Shown: positions 1 to 7,423 of the stretch, in pieces
Position numbering within the stretch: the stretch's first letter is position 1
Layout: each line of letters begins with the position of its first letter
Source of the DNA: Roseomonas sp.
GTDB lineage: Bacteria > Pseudomonadota > Alphaproteobacteria > Acetobacterales > Acetobacteraceae
Assembly (NCBI GenBank): GCA_028288745.1
Contig: JAQGHX010000208.1
Span: 1-36,537, forward strand
Direction of reading: 5' to 3'
DNA length: 36,537 nt
Notes under the pieces: model-generated
The model's input: the letters and a program-made list of their open reading frames with translations, nothing else
Database searches by the model: none
What the model was told of the DNA's origin: nothing
Program-made: the position numbers and the translations under genes

Positions 1-1
1 G

Positions 2-787
2 ATCTATTGCCTGGGCGGCATCCAGGCCATCGGTGCCATGGCGCTGGGCACCCAGAGCATCGCCGGCGTGGACATGCTGGTCGGCCCGGGTAACGCTTTC
101 GTGGCGGAAGCCAAGCGGCAGCTCTATGGCCGGGTCGGCATCGACCTGTTCGCCGGCCCGACAGAGACGCTGGTGATCGCGGATGAGAGCGTCGATGGGG
201 AAATCTGCGCCACCGACCTGCTGGGCCAGGCCGAGCACGGCCCCGATTCCCCCGCCATCCTGCTGACGACTTCGGAAAAGCTCGCGCGCGAGACGATGGC
301 GGAGGTGGAGCGCCTGCTGGGCATCCTGCCCACCGCGCCCATCGCGCGGAAGGCGTGGGAAAGCCACGGCGCCGTGATCGTAGCCGAAAGCGACGAGGAA
401 ATGCTGCGGATCGCGGACCAGATCGCGTCGGAGCATGTGCAGGTGATGACCCGCGACCCGGACTGGTTCCTGGCGCGTATGACCAATTACGGCGCGCTGT
501 TCCTCGGCCCCCGCACCAACGTGGCTTATGGCGACAAGGTGATCGGCACCAACCACACCCTGCCGACCAAGAAGGCGGCGCGCTATACGGGCGGGCTCTG
601 GGTCGGCAAGTTCCTCAAGACCTGCACCTACCAGCGCGTGCTGACGGACGAGGCTTCCGCCAGCATCGGCGAATACTGCTCGCGTCTCTGCGCGCTGGAA
701 GGCTTCACCGGCCATGGCGAGCAGGCCAATGTCCGGGTGCGCCGCTACGGCGGCAAGAACGTGCCCTACGGCGCCGCGGCGGAGTAA
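2..787 (+). CDS. Histidinol dehydrogenase-family protein (HpsN-like?), 5' truncated
   Basis: The last 261 codons of a HisD-family enzyme; the window edge removes the N-terminal part (family members are about 430 residues). HisD-type enzymes oxidise a primary alcohol to a carboxylate in two NAD-dependent steps using zinc. Visible landmarks are VGPGN, the Gln/His pair in GQAEHG that matches zinc ligands of HisD, the Glu-His pair in ASEHVQ that matches the catalytic pair, GTNHTLPT, and a late His in GFTGHGEQ. The stretch [14 protein letters not shown] is unlike typical biosynthetic HisD and closer to catabolic paralogs such as the sulfopropanediol dehydrogenase HpsN. Two more dehydrogenase genes follow within 6 nt and then by overlap, while no other his gene is visible, so a catabolic role is more likely than histidine synthesis. 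The substrate is not shown by the sequence. Confidence 0.85.
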   Translation: MYCLGGIQAIGAMALGTQSIAGVDMLVGPGNAFVAEAKRQLYGRVGIDLFAGPTETLVIADESVDGEICATDLLGQAEHGPDSPAILLTTSEKLARETMAEVERLLGILPTAPIARKAWESHGAVIVAESDEEMLRIADQIASEHVQVMTRDPDWFLARMTNYGALFLGPRTNVAYGDKVIGTNHTLPTKKAARYTGGLWVGKFLKTCTYQRVLTDEASASIGEYCSRLCALEGFTGHGEQANVRVRRYGGKNVPYGAAAE

Positions 788-793
788 GGCGGC

Positions 794-1729
794 ATGGCCG
801 AGAAGATCGCCATTATCGGCACCGGGCTGGTCGGCAGTGGCTGGGCCGTGGTCTTCGCCCGCGCCGGCTGCGATGTGGCGCTCTACGATGCCGGGCCCGG
901 CGCGGCGGCGAAGGGGCGGGAGGTGGTCGCGACGCAGCTTCGCGACCTCGCCGCGCATGGGCTGGTGGGGGAAGATCCCGACACCATCCTGGCCCGCGTG
1001 CGCGTGGCCGGGGATTTGGCGGATGCCCTGGATGGCGCCGTCTACGCCCAGGAAAGCACCTTCGAACGCACCGACGTGAAGCGCCAGGTCTTTGCCGAGA
1101 TCGATGCCGTGATCGGGCCGGATACGCTGGTGGGGTCCTCCTCCTCCGGCATCCCGGCCTCGGCCTATACCGACCATGTGGGCTGCCGCGCGCGCTGCCT
1201 CGTCGCGCACCCGGTCAACCCGCCCTCGCTGGCGCCGGTGGTGGAACTGGTGCCCGCGCCCTGGACGGCGCCGGAAACCGTCAAGGCCGTGCGCGCCCTG
1301 ATGGAACGCGTCGGCCAGGCCCCGGTCGAGATGACCCGCGAGATCGAGGGTTTTATTCTCAACAGGCTCCAGGGCGTATTGCTGATGGAAGCCTGGCGGC
1401 TGGTGGAGGAGGGGCTCGCGACGGCGGAGGACGTGGACAAGACCGTCTCCCAGGGCCTCGGCCTGCGCTGGGCCTTCATGGGGCCCTTCGAGACGATCGA
1501 CCTCAACGCCCCCGGCGGCGTGGCGGATTACGCCCGGCGGCTTGGCCCGCTCTACCACAGCATCGCGGCCTCCACGGCCGAGCACCGGGTCTGGGACGAG
1601 ACGCTGATCGGGAAGGTCGAGGCGCAACGGCGCGAGGTGCTGCCCGAGGCGGAACTCGCCGCCCGCCGCGCCTGGCGTGACCGCCGCCTGATGGCCCTGG
1701 CCCGCCACAAGAAGGATGCCGAAGCATGA
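794..1729 (+). CDS. 3-hydroxyacyl-CoA dehydrogenase-family protein, lambda-crystallin / L-gulonate 3-dehydrogenase-like
   Basis: A 311-residue NAD-dependent dehydrogenase. The Rossmann motif GTGLVG is at residues 9-14. The C-terminal 3HCDH helical domain carries AHPVNPP, the stretch around ELVPAP, GFILNRLQ and EAWRLVEEG, all typical of the lambda-crystallin/L-gulonate 3-dehydrogenase branch (also near L-carnitine dehydrogenase) rather than of the fatty-acid beta-oxidation enzyme. It starts 6 nt after the HisD-like gene, and its TGA overlaps the ATG of the next SDR gene (ATGA at 1726-1729), so the three genes are very probably cotranscribed and translationally coupled. The family oxidises a secondary hydroxyl on a 3-hydroxy acid; the actual substrate is unknown. 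Confidence 0.88.
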   Translation: MAEKIAIIGTGLVGSGWAVVFARAGCDVALYDAGPGAAAKGREVVATQLRDLAAHGLVGEDPDTILARVRVAGDLADALDGAVYAQESTFERTDVKRQVFAEIDAVIGPDTLVGSSSSGIPASAYTDHVGCRARCLVAHPVNPPSLAPVVELVPAPWTAPETVKAVRALMERVGQAPVEMTREIEGFILNRLQGVLLMEAWRLVEEGLATAEDVDKTVSQGLGLRWAFMGPFETIDLNAPGGVADYARRLGPLYHSIAASTAEHRVWDETLIGKVEAQRREVLPEAELAARRAWRDRRLMALARHKKDAEA

Positions 1730-2496
1730 CCGTCACGCTCCCCCGGACACCCTCCTTCCGGCTGGACGGCAAGCGGGCGCTGGTCACGGGGGCGGGCAGG
1801 GGCCTCGGCCTCGGCATGGCCGCCGCGCTGGCCGAGGCGGGCGCGCATGTCACCCTGCTGGCCCGCACCGCGCCGGAGATCGAGGCGGGGGCGGAAGCCA
1901 TCCGCGCCGCCGGCGGCGCGGCCGACACGCTCCGCCTGGATATCTCCGACCCCCATGCCACCGCCGCGGCGCTGGAGGCATGCGAGCCGTTCGACATCCT
2001 GGTGAACAATGCCGGCACCAACCGCCCCGCCCCCTTCGCCGAGGTGAGCGTGGAGGATTACGATGCCGTCATGGGGCTGAACCTGCGCGCCGCCTTCTTC
2101 GTGGCGCAGGCCGTGGCGAAGCGGCTGATGGCGGTGGGTCGGCCGGGCTCCATCATCCATATCTCGTCGCAAATGGGCCATGTCGGCGGGCCTCGCCGCA
2201 CCGTCTATTGCGCCAGCAAGCACGGGATGGAGGGACTGACCAAGGCCATGGCCATCGACCTGGCGCCGCATGGCATCCGCGTGAACAGCATCGGCCCCAC
2301 CTTCATCGAGACCCCGCTGACCCGCCCCTTCTTCGAGGACGCGGCCTTCAAGGAGAACGTGCTCTCCCGCATCAAGCTCGGCCGCCTCGGGCAGGTGGAG
2401 GACCTGATGGGCGCGGTGGTGTTCCTGGCCTCGGATGCCTCGGGGCTGATGACGGGCTCGGCCATGCTGGTCGATGGCGGCTGGACGGCGGAGTAG
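1726..2496 (+). CDS. SDR-family NAD(P)-dependent oxidoreductase
   Basis: A 256-residue classical short-chain dehydrogenase. The cofactor motif TGxxxGxG is at residues 21-28, NNAG at 94-97, the catalytic Ser at 147/148, and the YxxxK pair is Tyr161/Lys165. The C-terminal stretch with VNSIGPT, a GRLGQVEDL segment and SAMLVDGG is typical of 3-oxoacyl-reductase/gluconate 5-dehydrogenase-like SDRs. It overlaps the preceding gene by 4 nt, which fixes the start. With the HisD-like and gulonate dehydrogenase-like neighbours it forms a polyol- or hydroxy-acid-oxidising unit. SDR substrate specificity cannot be read from sequence alone. Confidence 0.9.
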   Translation: MTVTLPRTPSFRLDGKRALVTGAGRGLGLGMAAALAEAGAHVTLLARTAPEIEAGAEAIRAAGGAADTLRLDISDPHATAAALEACEPFDILVNNAGTNRPAPFAEVSVEDYDAVMGLNLRAAFFVAQAVAKRLMAVGRPGSIIHISSQMGHVGGPRRTVYCASKHGMEGLTKAMAIDLAPHGIRVNSIGPTFIETPLTRPFFEDAAFKENVLSRIKLGRLGQVEDLMGAVVFLASDASGLMTGSAMLVDGGWTAE

Positions 2497-2540
2497 CGGC
2501 ACCCCATCTTCCAGCCAGACCCGAGAAAGGGGAGATGCCG

Positions 2541-2999
2541 ATGAACCTCTGGCCCTTCCGCCGGCCGGCCGCATCCCCGGAGGACCGCCCGATGGATACC
2601 GCGACCAAGACCTATCCCGTCACCTTCACCGATGCCGAATGGCGCCAGCGCCTGACGCCCGAGCAGTACCACGTTATGCGCGCCCACGGGACCGAGCGGC
2701 CGGGCACCTGTGCCCTGCTGCACGAGAAGCGCGAGGGCACCTTCGCGTGTGCCGGCTGCGCCACGCCGCTGTTCCGCACCGGCCGCAAGTTCGAGAGCGG
2801 CACCGGCTGGCCCAGCTTCGACGCGCCGCTGGAGGGCGCGGTGGAGACGACCACCGACCGTAGCCACGGCATGATCCGAACCGAGGTGCATTGCGCCACC
2901 TGCGGCAGCCACCTGGGCCACGTCTTCCCCGATGGCCCGCCGCCCAGCCATGAGCGCTACTGCATCAACGGCGTCGCCATGGACTTCCAGCCGGCCTGA
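2541..2999 (+). CDS. msrB: Peptide-methionine (R)-S-oxide reductase MsrB
   Basis: A methionine-R-sulfoxide reductase that repairs oxidised protein methionine, 152 residues from the chosen start. Two CxxC zinc motifs (CAGC and CATC) flank the conserved KFESGTGWPSF core, and the catalytic Cys is Cys141 in RYCING. There is no signal peptide, so it is cytosolic. The start is uncertain. ATG 2541 follows GGGGAG at about 6 nt, but ATG 2592 follows a very good GGAGGA at 2579-2584 with 7 nt spacing and gives a 135-residue protein beginning just before the conserved domain. It lies 44 nt after the SDR gene and may be read through from that operon, with no clear functional link to it. Confidence 0.93.
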   Translation: MNLWPFRRPAASPEDRPMDTATKTYPVTFTDAEWRQRLTPEQYHVMRAHGTERPGTCALLHEKREGTFACAGCATPLFRTGRKFESGTGWPSFDAPLEGAVETTTDRSHGMIRTEVHCATCGSHLGHVFPDGPPPSHERYCINGVAMDFQPA

Positions 3000-3002
3000 C
3001 AA

Positions 3003-3039
3003 GCCGCCGGTGCCGGCCGGCGGGAAGCGAACCGGCGGC
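3003..3039 (+). terminator. Possible terminator hairpin after msrB
   Basis: GCCGCCGGT at 3003-3011 is perfectly complementary to ACCGGCGGC at 3031-3039, with a 19-nt GC-rich loop, starting 4 nt after the msrB stop. No U-tract follows, so a classical intrinsic terminator is not proven. Confidence 0.35.
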
Positions 3040-3205
3040 CGGCCACCACGGCCGGCCCGCGTCCGGGCACGGCTATTCTCCGGGCCGATCGCGGGCGAGG
3101 CATGAACGCGCGGCATGTGTGCCGCCCGCTGTCGCCTGTCATCCTCGGGCACGGCTGCGGCTATCCTGGGCCCAGTCTTCGTCACCCCCGCCCGAGGAGA
3201 GACCC

Positions 3206-3229
3206 ATGATCCGCCGAGACCTCGCATGA
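3206..3229 (+). CDS. Seven-codon leader ORF coupled to modD
   Basis: A very short reading frame (ATG ATC CGC CGA GAC CTC GCA TGA) that encodes MIRRDLA. It has the best ribosome binding site of the region, GAGGAGAG at about 3193-3200, with 5 nt spacing. Its stop overlaps the modD start codon as ATGA (3226-3229), while modD itself has only a weak Shine-Dalgarno of its own. This is what is expected if ribosomes ending on the leader re-initiate at modD. The arrangement is seen directly; translation of the leader is inferred, and chance cannot be excluded for so short an ORF. Confidence 0.4.
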   Translation: MIRRDLA

Positions 3230-4080
3230 GCTTCCTGATCGCGACCCCCCGGCTCGAGGCGATGTTGCTGGAGGACGCACCCTATGGCGACCTGACCACG
3301 CAGGCGCTGGGCATCGGCGACACGCGCGGGCAGGCCGTGCTGCGCGCGGGCGCGACCATGACGCTGTGCTGCGCCGAGGAAGCCGAGACCCTGTTCCGCC
3401 TGGCCGGCTGCGCCGACGTGCACCGCGTCGCGGCCTCCGGCGCATTGCTGGAGAAAGGCGGCACCATTCTGACCGCCGAGGGTCCTGCCAGCGCCCTGCA
3501 ACTGGCCGCCAAGGTGGCGCAGGCGCTGATGGAGGCGACCTCCGGCATCGCGACCCGCGCCGCGCGCATCCGTGCCGAGGCCCGCAGCGCCCGGCCCGAC
3601 ATCGTGGTGGCCTGCACGCGCAAGCACCTGCCCGGCGCCAAGGACATCATGCTGAAGGCCATCGTCACCGGCGGCTGCGTGCCGCACCGGCTGGGGCTGT
3701 CCGACAGCCTGCTGGTCTTCGCGCATCACCGGGTCTTCATGGGGCGGGAGCCCGCGCATCGCTGGGTGTCGCGCCTGCGCGCCGCGCAGCCGGGCCGCCA
3801 GGTGATGGTGGAGGCCGGCAGCGTGGATGAGGCCGTGCTGCTGGCCCATGCGGGTGTCGATATCGTGCAGTGCGACCGCATTTCGCCGGAGCAGTTCGCG
3901 GAAGTCGCCCGCGCCCTGGCCGGCCACGCCACGCGCCCACTGCTGGCGGCGGCGGGCTCGGTCGATGAAAGCAATGCCGCCGCCTTCGCGGGCGCCGGCG
4001 CCGATATGCTGGTTACCACCGCGCCCTACGCCGCGCCGCCGCTGGCGATCACGGTTTCGATGGATCGGCTGGGGGCTTAG
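3226..4080 (+). CDS. modD: ModD-like protein (quinolinate phosphoribosyltransferase family)
   Basis: A 284-residue member of the nicotinate-nucleotide pyrophosphorylase (NadC) fold. Characteristic stretches are LLEDAPYGDLTT near the N-terminus, the alpha/beta core with ATSGIATR, CTRKHLPGAKDI, GGCVPHRLGLSD, VEAGSVDEA and a phosphate-binding C-terminal region with AAAGSVDESN. GGCVPHRLGLSD and the length match ModD, a protein often encoded with molybdate transporters whose exact reaction is unsettled, better than biosynthetic NadC. No modABC or nadA/nadB is in the window, so it is isolated from its usual partners here. The start overlaps the stop of a short leader ORF. It is convergent with the MFS gene downstream. 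Confidence 0.82.
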   Translation: MSFLIATPRLEAMLLEDAPYGDLTTQALGIGDTRGQAVLRAGATMTLCCAEEAETLFRLAGCADVHRVAASGALLEKGGTILTAEGPASALQLAAKVAQALMEATSGIATRAARIRAEARSARPDIVVACTRKHLPGAKDIMLKAIVTGGCVPHRLGLSDSLLVFAHHRVFMGREPAHRWVSRLRAAQPGRQVMVEAGSVDEAVLLAHAGVDIVQCDRISPEQFAEVARALAGHATRPLLAAAGSVDESNAAAFAGAGADMLVTTAPYAAPPLAITVSMDRLGA

Positions 4081-4110
4081 GGCCGTCGCGCCCGGTGGGG
4101 CGAGGTTCGT

Positions 4111-4145
4111 TCAGGCGGAGGCGTGAAGGATGCGCCTCCGCCTGA
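4111..4145. terminator. Bidirectional terminator-like hairpin between convergent genes
   Basis: A perfect 13-bp inverted repeat, TCAGGCGGAGGCG (4111-4123) and CGCCTCCGCCTGA (4133-4145), with a 9-nt loop. It sits between the convergent modD and MFS genes, 30 nt after the modD stop. There is no clear U-tract on either strand, but position and perfection suggest a shared terminator. Confidence 0.6.
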
Positions 4146-4257
4146 CGGATACCGGCGCCGCCCTGCTCCGCGGCACCGGAGTGACGGGGCGGAACGCCCT
4201 TCTGGCGCGGCCCTGGCGGATTGCCGTGCCGCGCGGCAATTCCGGTGCCGTCCCGGT

Positions 4258-5502
4258 TCAGGCACCCTGGCGCGGGGTGAACAGCCGGCCGCCCTCGGCC
4301 ACCAGCACCATCACCAGCGCCAGGATGCCGCAGGCCGCGAAGCCCACCATCAGCGGCCCGGTGGTGCCGTTGAAACTCTGCCCGATATAGAAGCCGATCA
4401 GCGCGCCCCCCACCGTGGTGACGAAGCCCTGGATCGAGGAGGCGGTGCCGGCGATATGCCCCAGCGGCTCCATCGCCATGGAGCCGAAATTGGGCCCGGT
4501 CAGGCCGAAGCAGAACATCATGCCCGATTGCAGCACACTGAAGGTCCAGATGTTCTCGTGGCCCGACAGCGCCACGGCCGCGTGCACGACCGCGAAGGCG
4601 ATATAGCCCAGCAGCATGGTGTGCGAGATGCGCCGCGTGCCGAAGCGCCCGACCAGCCGGGCGTTCACCAGCGCGGCCACGGCGATGGCGACCGCGATCA
4701 GCGCGAAGATGGTGGTGAACAGCGCCGGCGCCTGGAAGGTGTCCACGAAGATCTGCTGGGCCGAGTTGATGAAGCCGAACAGGCTGCCCAGCAGCAGCGT
4801 CATCGCCAGCATGTAGCCCAGCGCCACGCGGTTGGTCAGCGCCAGGCGGAAGGCGGCCAGGATGCGGGCGGGCGCGATGGTGCTGCGGTCATCGGGATGC
4901 AGGGTCTCAGGCAGGCGGAACGTGACCCACAGGCTGACCGACGCGCCGAACACCGCGAGCACGCAGAAGATCCAGGGCCAGGGCGCCACCAGCACGATGG
5001 CCTGCCCGACCGAGGGTGCGATCACCGGTACCGCCAGGAAGACAATGAAGGCGAGCGACATGACCTGCGCCATCTTGCGGCCCGAGTAGCAGTCGCGGAC
5101 GATGGAGACGGCCAGCACGCGCGTGCTGGCCGCTCCAATACCCTGGATCACGCGGGCGAAGATCATGGTTTCGAAGCTGCTGGCCAGCGCGGCGAACAGG
5201 CTGGCGACGGTATAGATGCCGAGCCCCACCAGCAGCACCGGCTTCCGCCCGAAGCGGTCGGCCAGCGGGCCATAGACGATCTGCGCCGAGCCGAAGCCCA
5301 GCAGGTAGGCGGTGATGATCCACTGGCGCTGGTTGTCGGAGGCGATACCGAGCGCGTGCCCGATCTCCGGCAGCGCGGGCAGCATGGAGTCGATGGCCAG
5401 CGCGTTGGTCGCCATCATGGCCGCGATGATGGCCACGAACTGCTTGAAACCCATGCCGGGATGCGCGTCCGCCGGCGCGTCCCGTTCCGTCGTCGATGCC
5501 AT
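4258..5502 (-). CDS. MFS drug-resistance transporter, Bcr/CflA family
   Basis: A 414-residue major facilitator superfamily protein with about 12 hydrophobic segments and a short hydrophilic N-terminus. The first helix region has TNALAIDSMLPALPEIG, typical of Bcr/CflA proteins. The loop 2-3 motif appears as GPLADRFGRKPVLL, and the RVIQGIGAAS and IVRDCYSGRKMAQVMSL stretches are also family marks. The family exports small drugs (bicyclomycin, chloramphenicol) or amino acid derivatives by proton antiport at the inner membrane; the substrate here is unknown. It is monocistronic in appearance: modD is convergent on one side, and metZ lies upstream on the same strand behind strong hairpins. A decayed relative is present at 7424-7744. 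Confidence 0.9.
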   Translation of the reverse strand: MASTTERDAPADAHPGMGFKQFVAIIAAMMATNALAIDSMLPALPEIGHALGIASDNQRQWIITAYLLGFGSAQIVYGPLADRFGRKPVLLVGLGIYTVASLFAALASSFETMIFARVIQGIGAASTRVLAVSIVRDCYSGRKMAQVMSLAFIVFLAVPVIAPSVGQAIVLVAPWPWIFCVLAVFGASVSLWVTFRLPETLHPDDRSTIAPARILAAFRLALTNRVALGYMLAMTLLLGSLFGFINSAQQIFVDTFQAPALFTTIFALIAVAIAVAALVNARLVGRFGTRRISHTMLLGYIAFAVVHAAVALSGHENIWTFSVLQSGMMFCFGLTGPNFGSMAMEPLGHIAGTASSIQGFVTTVGGALIGFYIGQSFNGTTGPLMVGFAACGILALVMVLVAEGGRLFTPRQGA

Positions 5503-5611
5503 GGTTTCGCCCCGCCTTGTCAGCCGGCCTCTCTAGCCGGCATGGCGGTAAGAGTTAACCCGTCGCGGCCGCTCTGCGGCCATGCGCCGGCACGGGTGGG
5601 CCGCGGAGCGC

Positions 5612-5652
5612 CAGGCCGGGCGGCGTGGGGTGATCCCGCGCCGCCCGGCCTG
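5612..5652 (-). terminator. Strong hairpin downstream of metZ
   Basis: A perfect 14-bp inverted repeat, CAGGCCGGGCGGCG (5612-5625) and CGCCGCCCGGCCTG (5639-5652), with a 13-nt loop, 16 nt past the metZ stop on the minus strand. A second, imperfect 12-bp dyad at 5570-5610 follows it. No obvious U-run. The likely role is terminating metZ and insulating the downstream MFS gene. Confidence 0.6.
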
Positions 5653-5668
5653 CAACGCCATGCGGATG

Positions 5669-7114
5669 TCAGGCCTTCTGGCGGCGCTTGGTGGGCTTCG
5701 GCGCCGGGGTGGTCTCCGGGTCGCTGAACAGGCCCTGCATCGCCTCGGCGAACAGGTCGGGCTCGGCCGCCTTGGCCGCGTGGGCAGGCGCGGGCGCATC
5801 GGCGGGCGCCGCCTTGCGCTTGCCGCCACGGGCGGCCTTGGCGGGGGCGGCCGGGGCCTCGGCGGTTTCCTCCACCACCATCCGGCCGGCGGACTTGCGG
5901 CGTGGCGCGGCGGTATTGCCGGCGGCGGCGTCGAGGGCCGTCGCGATATCCTCGATCAGGTCGGCAACATCTTCCAGCCCGACCGAGAGCCGGACGGATC
6001 CTTCGGTGATACCCAGCCGCGCGCGGTCTTCCGCCGGCACCTTGCTGTGCGTCGTGGTGGCGGGGTGGGTGATCAGGCTCTTGGCATCACCCAGGTTGTT
6101 GGAGATGTCGATGACGCGCAGCGCATCCAGGAAGCGGAAGGTGGCCGCCTTGCCGCCCTTGATGTCGAAGGTGATGATCGTGCCGCCGGCCGCCATCTGC
6201 CGCTTCGCCAGCGCGTATTGCTTGTGGCTGGCCAGGAAGGGGTAGTGCACGCACTCGACTTCCTCTCGCTCCTCCAGCATCTGGGCGATGGCGGCGGCGC
6301 TGCGGCACATGGCCGGCACGCGCAGGTGCATCGTCTCCAGGCCCTTCAGGATGACCCAGGCGTTGAAGGCGGAAATGGCCGGGCCGGTATTGCGGATGAA
6401 GGGCTGCAGCACCTCTTCCACCCATTTCTTGCTGCCCAGCACGGCGCCGCCCAGCACGCGCCCCTGGCCGTCGAAATGCTTGGTGGCGGAATAGACCACC
6501 ACATCGGCGCCGAACTTCATGGGGCGCTGCAGCAGCGGGGTCGCGAAGACATTATCCACCACCACGATGGCGCCGGCCTCATGCGCCATCTCGCAGACGG
6601 CGGTGAGGTCGACCAGTTCCATCATCGGGTTGGAGGGCGTTTCCAGCAGCACCAGCTGGCAAGGGCGCTTGAAGGCGGTCTTCCACTGTTCCAGGTCGCC
6701 GCCATCGACGAACTCGGTCTGGATACCGTAGCGCGGCAGCAGGGTGGAGATGATCCAGTGGCAGGAGCCGAACAGCGCGCGGGCCGCGACGACGCGGTCG
6801 CCGGCCTTCAGGTGCGACAGCAGGGCGGAGCTGACGGCGGCCATGCCAGTGGCTGTGGCGCGGCAGGCCTCGGCGCCTTCCAACTGCGCCAGGCGCTCTT
6901 CCAGCATCTGGACGGTAGGGTTGCCGAAGCGCGAATACTGGAAGTGCTGGACTTCGCCGGTGAAGGTTTGCTCGGCCTGCTGGGCGCTGTCGTAGACATA
7001 GCCGGAAGTCAGGTACAGCGTCTCCGATGTCTCGTCGACGTTGCTTCGCATCAGCCCACCACGCACCAGCAAGGTGGCGGGACGAAGGGGGCGGTTGGGT
7101 GCGGGCTTTGCCAT
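5669..7114 (-). CDS. metZ: O-succinylhomoserine sulfhydrylase with long C-terminal tail
   Basis: A PLP-dependent gamma-family enzyme that makes homocysteine directly from an activated homoserine and sulfide in methionine synthesis. Marks of the MetZ branch are RSNVDETSETLYLTSGYVYDS, YSRFGNPTV, FGSCHWI, VDNVFATP and SATKHFDGQGR, with Lys212 as the PLP lysine. The 481-residue protein is about 80 residues longer than usual MetZ (near 400). From about residue 398 it continues as a low-complexity Ala/Pro/Lys/Arg tail that contains a short amphipathic stretch DLFAEAMQGLFSDP and ends in basic residues. The start at 7114 is chosen because the frame farther upstream runs through the SAM-II riboswitch and antisense to the tRNA. 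A SAM-II riboswitch at 7195-7252 indicates repression by S-adenosylmethionine. Confidence 0.92.
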   Translation of the reverse strand: MAKPAPNRPLRPATLLVRGGLMRSNVDETSETLYLTSGYVYDSAQQAEQTFTGEVQHFQYSRFGNPTVQMLEERLAQLEGAEACRATATGMAAVSSALLSHLKAGDRVVAARALFGSCHWIISTLLPRYGIQTEFVDGGDLEQWKTAFKRPCQLVLLETPSNPMMELVDLTAVCEMAHEAGAIVVVDNVFATPLLQRPMKFGADVVVYSATKHFDGQGRVLGGAVLGSKKWVEEVLQPFIRNTGPAISAFNAWVILKGLETMHLRVPAMCRSAAAIAQMLEEREEVECVHYPFLASHKQYALAKRQMAAGGTIITFDIKGGKAATFRFLDALRVIDISNNLGDAKSLITHPATTTHSKVPAEDRARLGITEGSVRLSVGLEDVADLIEDIATALDAAAGNTAAPRRKSAGRMVVEETAEAPAAPAKAARGGKRKAAPADAPAPAHAAKAAEPDLFAEAMQGLFSDPETTPAPKPTKRRQKA

Positions 7115-7194
7115 CGGGCGAGCAACTCTCGGGCTTTGAGCACCCGGCCCGGTTGTGCGGAAGGGCACGCGAATCCCACGCGCATTCCACCACA

Positions 7195-7252
7195 GCCGTT
7201 TAGCGCGGTTATTTAAGCTCGCCGCAAGCTGGCCGGACAAATCGCGAGCACC
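7195..7252 (-). promoter_or_regulatory. SAM-II riboswitch in the metZ leader
   Basis: On the minus strand the leader contains, in order, GCTCGC, then GATTTG, a GCTTGCGG stretch, GCGAGC, CTTAAATAA, CCGC and GCTAAACGG. P1 is the perfect 6-bp pair GCTCGC (7249-7244) with GCGAGC (7222-7217). The pseudoknot P2 can form between UGCGG of the P1 loop and CCGCG downstream. GATTT, TTAAA and GCTAAA are the conserved unpaired positions of SAM-II (the metA motif), a class found mostly in alphaproteobacteria ahead of methionine genes. It lies about 80 nt before the metZ ATG. Ligand binding is expected to repress expression. Recognised by eye, without a covariance model. Confidence 0.88.
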
Positions 7253-7324
7253 CCCTCGCGGGAGCAAAACCGACCTTACGCCCGGCTTGCCCCCCGCACA
7301 TGGGCAGGCTAAGACTTCCGCATC

Positions 7325-7399
7325 GCGGGCGTAGTTAAGAGGTAGAACGTCAGCTTCCCAAGCTGAATGTCGGGGGTTCAATTCCACCCGCCCGCTCCA
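7325..7399 (+). tRNA. tRNA-Gly (anticodon CCC)
   Basis: A 75-nt cloverleaf with encoded CCA. The acceptor GCGGGCG (7325-7331) pairs perfectly with CGCCCGC before T-CCA. The anticodon stem TCAGC/GCTGA encloses the 7-nt loop TTCCCAA, giving anticodon CCC (Gly, GGG codons). The T loop is TTCAATT. Two stems are imperfect: the D stem GTTA/GAAC has an A.G at its last pair, and the T stem GGGGG/CCACC has a central G.A. The gene is divergent from metZ. Confidence 0.93.
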
Positions 7400-7423
7400 T
7401 CTTCCCTTCCCGCTTTCTCTGGT

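Noticed and set aside
2-787. Calling the first gene hisD of histidine biosynthesis
   Set aside because: The neighbours are catabolic dehydrogenases and the C-terminal region differs from biosynthetic HisD; the family name is kept without the symbol.
355-1680. Overlapping long frames inside the dehydrogenase operon
   Set aside because: Arg/Gly/Pro-rich shadow translations of the real genes.
4123-7216. Long plus-strand frames opposite the MFS gene (4123-5727) and metZ (5582-7216)
   Set aside because: Composition is low complexity, with no recognisable domains, while the minus-strand products are clear family members.
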